Of a DNA stretch of 64,000 bases, positions 8,227-14,538 are shown in pieces (position 1 is the first letter of the stretch; each line of letters begins with the position of its first letter). The notes below the pieces were generated by a model, which ran no database searches, was not told the origin of the DNA, and worked only from the letters and a program-made list of their open reading frames with translations. This stretch comes from Myxococcales bacterium (GTDB lineage: Bacteria; Myxococcota_A; Polyangia; Palsa-1104), in NCBI GenBank assembly GCA_003170275.1, contig PNAM01000074.1:1-64000 (forward strand). Reading direction: 5' to 3'. The translations under genes were made by a program, and so were the position numbers.

Positions 8227-10380
8227 ATGGGTAGATGGACGTCCTTGGCTTGGTTGGTGGGTGTCGTCGGGTGTGGTTCGAGTGGTCCGACCGCGCTAAT
8301 GGAAGTCATGCCGACCGCGGCGCAGCAGACCGTCGACAAGACGCCGTGGCCGAGCGATCTGTTCCTCGACGGCGGGCACGTCGCGATCGGCTACGTGCCG
8401 ACTTCGACGGTCGCGCTCACGCCGTTCGTCCTCGACGATCTCAACAAGACGCAGGACGGCTTCTCGGTCTCGGCGGGCGCGTTCTTCCCGGTGTCCGCGC
8501 CGATCGATCCGGCCACGCTCGACGGCAACGTGCACCTCTACGATCTCGACGGGGGAGCGGAGGTGCCGCTGTACGTGCACTTTCGCGCCAAGGATGTGCC
8601 GGCGCTGATCTACGCGCGGCCGGTGATCGGCGGGACGCTCCTCGAGCACCACAAGTACGCGTACGTGATCACCCGGCTCGTCAAGGGCCCGTCGGGTGCG
8701 CTGTCGCCGTCCAGCGATCTGGCGGCGCTGCTCGCGGCAAAATCGCCGCCGTCGGATCCGCGCCTGCTGCGCGCGTACGATACGTTCAAGCCGCTCCTCG
8801 ATCTCCTCGACAAGGGCACGCCGGCGCGCGCCGACGTGGCGGCGGCGAGCGTGTTCACCACCCACAGCATCACCACCGCGCTGGTCGCCATGCGCGCGGC
8901 GCTCGACGGTGCGCCCGCGCCGAAGGCGACCGTCTCGATGGTCTTCGCCAAGGTCAAGACCAGCGACGACACCGGCAGCCTCGACGAGCTGCTCGGCACG
9001 CCCGCGCAGAACCTGCCCGGCACCGACAACGCCGGCGGCATCGCGCACGATCACCTCGGCTACGTCATCCAGGGCACGTTCACCTCGCCCGACTACCTCA
9101 ACGACACCACCGCGCTGAGCGGCGGCGGCGGCACGCCCACCACCATCGACACCTTCGACGCCGACGGCGCCGGCACGCCGCACCCCAAGGGCACCGCGAC
9201 CGTGCCCTTCACCCTCACGCTGCCCGATCTGCCGAGCGCGGCGGCGTACGCCAACGTGCCGGTGGTGGTGTTTCAACACGGCCTCGGCGGCGAGCGCTCG
9301 GCGGTGATGGGCATCGCCAACGACAACGCGGCTGCCGGCTTCGCCACGCTGGGCCTCGACATTCCGTTCCACGGCGGGCGCGACGCCACCGCGACCGACA
9401 CCATGCACACGTTCGGCGGCGGCAGCGGGCCCGACGGTTGGGCGGAGACCGCCGACGCGCCGTTCGTGCCGTTCTTCGACGCGACCGGCAACCAGGACAA
9501 GGGCCTGCCGGCGTTCTTGCCCAAGGCGGTGCGCGACGCGTTCATGCAGGCGGCGATCGATTGCATGCAGGAGGCGCGGCTGGTGGGCGTCGGCGACATC
9601 TCCGCGATCACCGCCCGGGAGCCGCGGCTGGCGATGCTCTCGTTGCGTCACGACGCGCTGGCCTACTCGGGCGAGTCGTTCGGCTCGATGATCGGCAGCA
9701 TCACCGTCGCCATCGAGCCGACCATCGGCGCGGCGTCGCTCGACGTGGGCGGCGGCGGGCTGCTCTTTCCGCTGCTCCTGAACTCCAACGAGTACGGCCC
9801 CAAGATCGCGCCGTTCCTCGACGGTGCGCTGGGCACGCAGACCGCCGATCCGGCGGATCCGACCGACACCGACTTCGCCTACAACCTGGCGCAGTACCTG
9901 CTCGAGCAGGGCGACGCGGGCGCGTATGCGCCGTACATCGTGCTGCACCCGCTCGGCGCCAACGCGCCCAAGCACGTGCTGCAGCCTTCGGCGCACTTCG
10001 ACGAGACGGTGCCCAATCAGGCCAACGTGCAGCTCGCGCGCGGCATGGGCCTACTGCCGGTGAACCTGCCGGCGGGCGGCACGATCGATCTGAGCCTGTG
10101 GACGCAGGCGCCCACGCCGATGAGCGCGCCGGTGTCGGGCAACGTGATGGTCGCCGGCAAGCCGGTGACCGCCGCGTTCATCCAGTTCGAGGAGGCGTCG
10201 CACGGCATGTTCGATTCGCAGCACGGCGCGCACACCGCGGATCTCACGCAGCCCTATCCGTATCCCAAGACCGCGCGCGCCGAGATCGCCAACCCGATCG
10301 TGCGCCTGCACGCGATCTACGTGAGCTTCATGAAGGACTACTTTGCCGGCCTGGTGCCGACGGTGGTGAGCGGCCAGTGA
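8227..10380 (+). CDS. Lipoprotein alpha/beta hydrolase, first of a tandem pair
   Basis: A 717-residue predicted lipoprotein: a short signal peptide ends in the lipobox VVGC with Cys16. The mature N-terminus carries TPWPSDLFL, which is repeated in the next gene. An alpha/beta hydrolase domain follows: VVVFQHGLGG (oxyanion strand), the nucleophile elbow GESFG with Ser484, Asp592 in FDETVP and His659 in ASHGMF, giving a complete Ser-Asp-His triad. The architecture resembles large secreted lipases and phospholipases of the VolA/Pla-1 type, but I cannot confirm that family by eye. It overlaps the paralogue downstream (GTGA), so the two are translationally coupled. The substrate is probably an ester or lipid outside the cytoplasm. 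Confidence 0.8.
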   Translation: MGRWTSLAWLVGVVGCGSSGPTALMEVMPTAAQQTVDKTPWPSDLFLDGGHVAIGYVPTSTVALTPFVLDDLNKTQDGFSVSAGAFFPVSAPIDPATLDGNVHLYDLDGGAEVPLYVHFRAKDVPALIYARPVIGGTLLEHHKYAYVITRLVKGPSGALSPSSDLAALLAAKSPPSDPRLLRAYDTFKPLLDLLDKGTPARADVAAASVFTTHSITTALVAMRAALDGAPAPKATVSMVFAKVKTSDDTGSLDELLGTPAQNLPGTDNAGGIAHDHLGYVIQGTFTSPDYLNDTTALSGGGGTPTTIDTFDADGAGTPHPKGTATVPFTLTLPDLPSAAAYANVPVVVFQHGLGGERSAVMGIANDNAAAGFATLGLDIPFHGGRDATATDTMHTFGGGSGPDGWAETADAPFVPFFDATGNQDKGLPAFLPKAVRDAFMQAAIDCMQEARLVGVGDISAITAREPRLAMLSLRHDALAYSGESFGSMIGSITVAIEPTIGAASLDVGGGGLLFPLLLNSNEYGPKIAPFLDGALGTQTADPADPTDTDFAYNLAQYLLEQGDAGAYAPYIVLHPLGANAPKHVLQPSAHFDETVPNQANVQLARGMGLLPVNLPAGGTIDLSLWTQAPTPMSAPVSGNVMVAGKPVTAAFIQFEEASHGMFDSQHGAHTADLTQPYPYPKTARAEIANPIVRLHAIYVSFMKDYFAGLVPTVVSGQ

Positions 10381-12377
10381 CCAGGGGCTTCACGCTCGCG
10401 CTGCTGCTCGCCGGGTGCGGCGCGAGCGGACCCGCGGCGCTGATGGACACCTCCAGGCCGGGCGACTCGCGGGTGCAGCCGTGGCCTTCGGACTCACTGC
10501 TCGGCGGCGACGGCAAGGTGCAGGTGAGCTATCCGTTCACCTTCGATTCGTCGAACCAGCCCAACCTGATGCAGCTCGCGCAGTCGTTGTCGGAGTCGGA
10601 CGGCTTCGGCACCACGACGTCGATCTTCTTTCCCGTCGACGCGGACGTGGTGGTGGACGCGGGCGCGACCGCGACGGTGGTCGATCTCGCCGATCCGGCG
10701 GCGACGATCGCCTATCCGCTCCTCTATCGCGCGAGCGACAAGCAGCTGATCGCGATCTCGCCACGCGGCACGTCGCTGCTCGAGCACCATCCGTACGGCT
10801 GCTACGTCACGAGCGGCGTGCGCGGACTGCACCCCTCGTCGCAGATGAGCGATGCGCTGGCGGGCCGCGGCCCGGCCGGCGCGAAGGGCGCGTATCCGGC
10901 GTTCGCCAGGCTGCTCGCGGATCGCAAGCTGAGCCCGCTGGCCGCCACCGCGTTCACCACGCAGACGCTCACCGGCTGGGTGCCCAAGGCGCTCGCCGAT
11001 CTGGCGGCGATGCCGCCCAGGGCCAACGTCACGCGCGTGTTCCACGCCGGCGCCGAGCTCGACGAGCTGTTCGGCGGCCCGGTCACCACCACCCGGCCCG
11101 GCCGGCCGGCTTCGGGCGGCGTGCTGCACGATCACATCGTGTTCGCGTTCGAGGGCACCTACGACGTGCCGCACTATCTCTCCGCCACGCCGGGCACGCT
11201 CGGCCTGTTCGACGCCGCCGAGACGGTCAAGAGCACCGATCACCCGACCTTCATGTTGGTGCTGCCGGCGCGCGCCAGCTACGCGGCGACGCCGGTGGTG
11301 ATCTTTCAGCACGGCATCGACGACGATCGCAAGGCGGTGCTCGAGGTCGCCAACTCGTTCGCCGCCAAGGGCTACGCGGTGCTCGGGATCGACGAGCTGT
11401 GGCACGGCAGCCGCCGGCCGGGCGCGGTCGACCTGGTCAACAACCTGTCCGGCGCGATGTCGCCCGACGGCATCGGCGATCCGGACAGCGCCGGCGCGGT
11501 ACAGTACTTCTTCGACTTCAACGGCGATCAGGCGCACGGCGTGCCGGCGCTCGATCCGCGCTACATGCGCGACAGCTTCCGTCAGGCGACCGTCGATCTG
11601 ATGCAGGAAGTGCGGCTCGCGCGCGCGGGCGACTTCAGCGAAGTGGCCGCGGCCGATCCGCTGCTCACTGGTTTGACCATTGATGGATCGCGCCTGGTCT
11701 ACGTGAGCGAGTCGTTCGGCAGCATCCTCGGCTCGCAGGTGATGGCGCTCGATCCGCAACTGCCGGCGGCGGTGCTCGACGTGGGCGGCGGCGGCTTCCT
11801 GCTCGATCTGGCGTCGCGCTCGGCCGCCTTCGCGCAGGTGCTGGTGCCGTTCGTCTCCGGCGCGTTCGATCAGGAGGTCGACGTGAGCTCGCCCGACACG
11901 CTGCCGACGCACGCGCAGCTGTCCCTCAATCTGTTGCAGACGGTGATCGAGCCCGGCGACGGGCTGGCGCTGGCGAGCGGCGCGCCGGCCGACAAGCACG
12001 TGCTGTTCCTCGAGGCGTTCTCCGACGAGACGGTGCCGAACTCGGCGACCGAGGCGCTGGCCGCGGCCTGGGGCGTCACGCAGGTGATGCTCGCGCAAAA
12101 GTCCACCGCGACACGCCTGGTCACCTTCCCGCTCGCGACCGCCCCCTACACGGCCATGCCGGTGCGCGCGCTGGTGCAGCTCGATCCCGCGTCGCATCAG
12201 ATGATCACCGTGCAAGACGGCCAGCGCGCCTACGTGATCGGCTTTCCCCCGTTCATGAAGCTGCCCGCGCCCGAGAAGTTCGACAACCCGGTCGAGCTGG
12301 TCCACGCGCTCGCGGTCGGCTTCGCTGAGAGCTTCCGCACCACCGGGACGCCGAGCGTGCCCGACCCGACCCAGTAG
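10377..12377 (+). CDS. Lipoprotein alpha/beta hydrolase, second of a tandem pair
   Basis: A 666-residue paralogue of the preceding gene, starting at a GTG that overlaps its stop (GTGA). Reading from this start gives a signal peptide with lipobox LLAGC, followed by SGPAALMD and QPWPSDSLL, matching the same positions in the upstream protein. The hydrolase core shows VVIFQHGIDDD, the nucleophile elbow SESFG with Ser446 (the first Gly of GxSxG is Ser), Asp in FSDETVP and His in ASHQMI. The triad is intact. The frame also stays open upstream through the first gene, but that long reading is only a shadow. Divergence between the copies suggests an old duplication with separate substrates. It converges with the ketosynthase gene, with ten bases between them. 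Confidence 0.8.
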   Translation: MTRGFTLALLLAGCGASGPAALMDTSRPGDSRVQPWPSDSLLGGDGKVQVSYPFTFDSSNQPNLMQLAQSLSESDGFGTTTSIFFPVDADVVVDAGATATVVDLADPAATIAYPLLYRASDKQLIAISPRGTSLLEHHPYGCYVTSGVRGLHPSSQMSDALAGRGPAGAKGAYPAFARLLADRKLSPLAATAFTTQTLTGWVPKALADLAAMPPRANVTRVFHAGAELDELFGGPVTTTRPGRPASGGVLHDHIVFAFEGTYDVPHYLSATPGTLGLFDAAETVKSTDHPTFMLVLPARASYAATPVVIFQHGIDDDRKAVLEVANSFAAKGYAVLGIDELWHGSRRPGAVDLVNNLSGAMSPDGIGDPDSAGAVQYFFDFNGDQAHGVPALDPRYMRDSFRQATVDLMQEVRLARAGDFSEVAAADPLLTGLTIDGSRLVYVSESFGSILGSQVMALDPQLPAAVLDVGGGGFLLDLASRSAAFAQVLVPFVSGAFDQEVDVSSPDTLPTHAQLSLNLLQTVIEPGDGLALASGAPADKHVLFLEAFSDETVPNSATEALAAAWGVTQVMLAQKSTATRLVTFPLATAPYTAMPVRALVQLDPASHQMITVQDGQRAYVIGFPPFMKLPAPEKFDNPVELVHALAVGFAESFRTTGTPSVPDPTQ

Positions 12378-12387
12378 GTCGCGGCGC

Positions 12388-13572
12388 TCAGGCCCTGGTG
12401 AACAGGACGGCGGCGTTGGTGCCGCCGAAGCCGGACGAGGTCGAGAGCGCGGCGTGTACGGCGAGCGCGCGCGGTTGATCGCGCACCACGTCGAGGTGGA
12501 TCTCGGGATCGAGCTCGCGCAGCCCCGGGGTCGGGGTCACCAGGCCGGTCTCGAGGGTGCGCACGCACAACAGCGCCTCGAGCGCGCCGGCGGCGCCGAG
12601 CGTGTGGCCGAGCGCGCTCTTGATCGAGTTCACCGGCGTGGTCGCGGCGCGCTCGCCGAGCACTGTCGCCAGCGCCTTGGACTCCATCAGATCGTTGAAC
12701 ACGGTCGCGGTGCCGTGCGCGCTCACGTAGTCGACGTCGCGGGCGCTGCGCTGCGCATCGGCGAGCGCGGCGCTCATCGCCCGCGCGGCGCCGCGGCCTT
12801 CCCGATCCGGGCCGGTCATGTGCACCGCGTCGGCCGAGATCCCGTACCCGTCGAGGAACGCGCGGATGCGGGCGCCGCGCGCGCGGGCGTGCGCCTCCGA
12901 TTCGATCACCAGAAACGCCGCGCCTTCGCCGAGGTTGAGGCCGCGCCGCGTGCGATCGAACGGGCGGCACGGCTCGAGATCGACCGCCTTCAAGCAGCCG
13001 AAGCCGGCGATCACGAAGTCGTTGAGCGCGTCGACGCCGCCGGCCAACACCACGTCGCAGGTGCCCGCGCGGATCAGATCGAGCGCGCCGCCGAGCGCCG
13101 CATTTCCCGACGCACACGCGACCGAGGGCACCTCGACCGGCCCGCGCGCGCCGATCTCCTCGGCGAGCGCCTGCGCAGGTCCCGCGTAGCTGAAGCGGCG
13201 TGGCGGCTGGTAACCTTCGCCCTGCAGCGCCGCGCCGGCCGCGAGCGCGTTCACCGCGCGCAGCCAGCCACCGATGCCGCCCAGCGTGGTGCCGCAGGTA
13301 ACGCCCAGGCGCGCGCCGCGTGGCGGATCTCCGGCGTCGGCCAGCGCCTCGCGCGCGGCGCTGAGCGCGAGCTGCGCGGCGCGCGACGGCGCATCGAACG
13401 GCAGCGACGGGACCAGCGCGACCGGCCCGACCTTGAGCCCGGCGGCGGTGAGCTCGGGCTGCTCGGCGACGGCCCGGCGGCCTTCGAGCAGCGCCGACCA
13501 CAAGCGATCGGCGCCCGCGCCGAAGCCGGTGATCGCGCCGATCCCGGTGATCGCGGCGCGCGCGCGGTTCAC
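12388..13572 (-). CDS. 3-oxoacyl-ACP synthase (FabF/KS-alpha type)
   Basis: A 394-residue ketosynthase that condenses malonyl-ACP with an acyl thioester. All catalytic residues are present: Cys153 in VACASGNA, His286 in SAHGTATVFND, and Lys318/His323 in SIKSALGHTLGAAG. The C-terminal GFGGTNA motif is also there. The start is a GTG overlapping the acyltransferase stop (GTGA), placing it in one operon with that gene; a longer frame continues into the upstream gene but would only read its shadow. It is shorter than E. coli FabF (about 412). Together with the dead ketosynthase, FabG and acyltransferase it is the best evidence for a secondary acyl or polyene pathway here rather than housekeeping FAS. 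Confidence 0.9.
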   Translation of the reverse strand: MNRARAAITGIGAITGFGAGADRLWSALLEGRRAVAEQPELTAAGLKVGPVALVPSLPFDAPSRAAQLALSAAREALADAGDPPRGARLGVTCGTTLGGIGGWLRAVNALAAGAALQGEGYQPPRRFSYAGPAQALAEEIGARGPVEVPSVACASGNAALGGALDLIRAGTCDVVLAGGVDALNDFVIAGFGCLKAVDLEPCRPFDRTRRGLNLGEGAAFLVIESEAHARARGARIRAFLDGYGISADAVHMTGPDREGRGAARAMSAALADAQRSARDVDYVSAHGTATVFNDLMESKALATVLGERAATTPVNSIKSALGHTLGAAGALEALLCVRTLETGLVTPTPGLRELDPEIHLDVVRDQPRALAVHAALSTSSGFGGTNAAVLFTRA

Positions 13573-14504
13573 GCGCCGTGTCCCACGGGCGGCGCCGGCG
13601 GATTCCAGAAGTCGTAGAAGTTGAACCACTGCTCGGGATAGGTGCGCACGTAGCGCTCGTACACCTCGACCACCTTCTCCATCGCCGCGCGCACGTCGGC
13701 GTCGCGGTTGCGCGTGTGCGCGACCTCGATCGGCTTCTCGACCAGCACCGTGCACTTCTTGCGATTGCCCTTGCGCGCCAGAGCGAACACCGGCACCAGC
13801 GGCGAGCCGGTGGCGCGCGCCAGCGTCGCCGAGCCGATCGGAAACGGCGCGGGCCGGCCGCAGAATGGCAGCATGATGTGCGCGGCGCCCATGTGGCGAT
13901 CGATCTGCATACCGACGAACTCGCCGCGCCGCAAGATGTTGGCCAGCTCGATGGTGGCGAAGGGCGACGAGGTGGTGTAGACGATGCGGTGCTTGGCGCG
14001 GAACTGCTCCTCGAACTCGCCGAGCGCGCGGTTGGGCTCCTCGGCCATCGCCATGGTCATCGGCGGCAGCCACTTGCGCGCGGCCATCAAGAACGGCGTG
14101 ATCTGCCAGTAGCCCATGTGGCCGGTGATCGCGATCGCGCCGCGTTTCTCGTCGAGGATGTGCTTGATCTGCTCGTAGCCCTCGAACTCGGTCTCGACCG
14201 GGACCCCCTGGCCGAGGTGCAGCGCGTACATGTTGGTGATCGCCTGCGCGTAGTTGACGAACACGCGGAACGAGCGCGCCTTGGCGAGCCCAGGCGTGGT
14301 CGGCCCGAGCACGCGCTCGAGGTTGCGCTCGACCACGCGCCGCGCGCTCGGCACCAGCGTGTAGAAGATGCCGGCCCACAGGGGCATCGACGCGCGCTGC
14401 ACCGACTGCGGGATATTGCGCACGCCGGCCAGGAAGACGCGCCGCCAGAAGGGCCCTTCGAAGCGGTGGCGAAACGCGCGGCCGGCGACCTGCTGGTTGT
14501 GCAT
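13569..14504 (-). CDS. LpxL/HtrB-type lysophospholipid acyltransferase family protein
   Basis: A 311-residue membrane-associated acyltransferase, close to LpxL in length. Family members transfer an acyl chain from acyl-ACP to a lipid; relatives occur in aryl-polyene gene clusters. The catalytic motif of the family, HX4(D/E), reads HMGYWQ here (His129, Gln134): the acidic residue is replaced by Gln. Other conserved surroundings are visible: a long basic N-terminal helix with NLERVLG (61-67), GMQIDRHMG and LPFCGRPAPFP. The start is the ATG giving MHNQQ. It overlaps the ketosynthase gene downstream (GTGA). Because of the Gln, activity should be regarded as unproven. Confidence 0.8.
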   Translation of the reverse strand: MHNQQVAGRAFRHRFEGPFWRRVFLAGVRNIPQSVQRASMPLWAGIFYTLVPSARRVVERNLERVLGPTTPGLAKARSFRVFVNYAQAITNMYALHLGQGVPVETEFEGYEQIKHILDEKRGAIAITGHMGYWQITPFLMAARKWLPPMTMAMAEEPNRALGEFEEQFRAKHRIVYTTSSPFATIELANILRRGEFVGMQIDRHMGAAHIMLPFCGRPAPFPIGSATLARATGSPLVPVFALARKGNRKKCTVLVEKPIEVAHTRNRDADVRAAMEKVVEVYERYVRTYPEQWFNFYDFWNPPAPPVGHGA

Positions 14505-14538
14505 CCGCGACGGAGTATCACCCAAAAGCGGCCTGCCG

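Noticed and set aside
8235..12377. Single 1380-codon frame covering both lipoprotein hydrolases
   Set aside because: Its first half is the +1 shadow of the first hydrolase. The real second gene begins at GTG 10377 with a lipobox, so it is not a fusion.
13615..13631. Further copy of the CAATGG palindrome near AGTTGAACCACTG
   Set aside because: Only partial similarity, and it encodes the Gln-Trp-Phe-Asn peptide of the acyltransferase, so codon use is a sufficient explanation.
12388..14379. 663-codon frame joining the ketosynthase to the region upstream
   Set aside because: The extra part is antisense-like Arg/His/Gly sequence overlapping the acyltransferase; the ketosynthase starts at GTG 13572 with a normal N-terminus.
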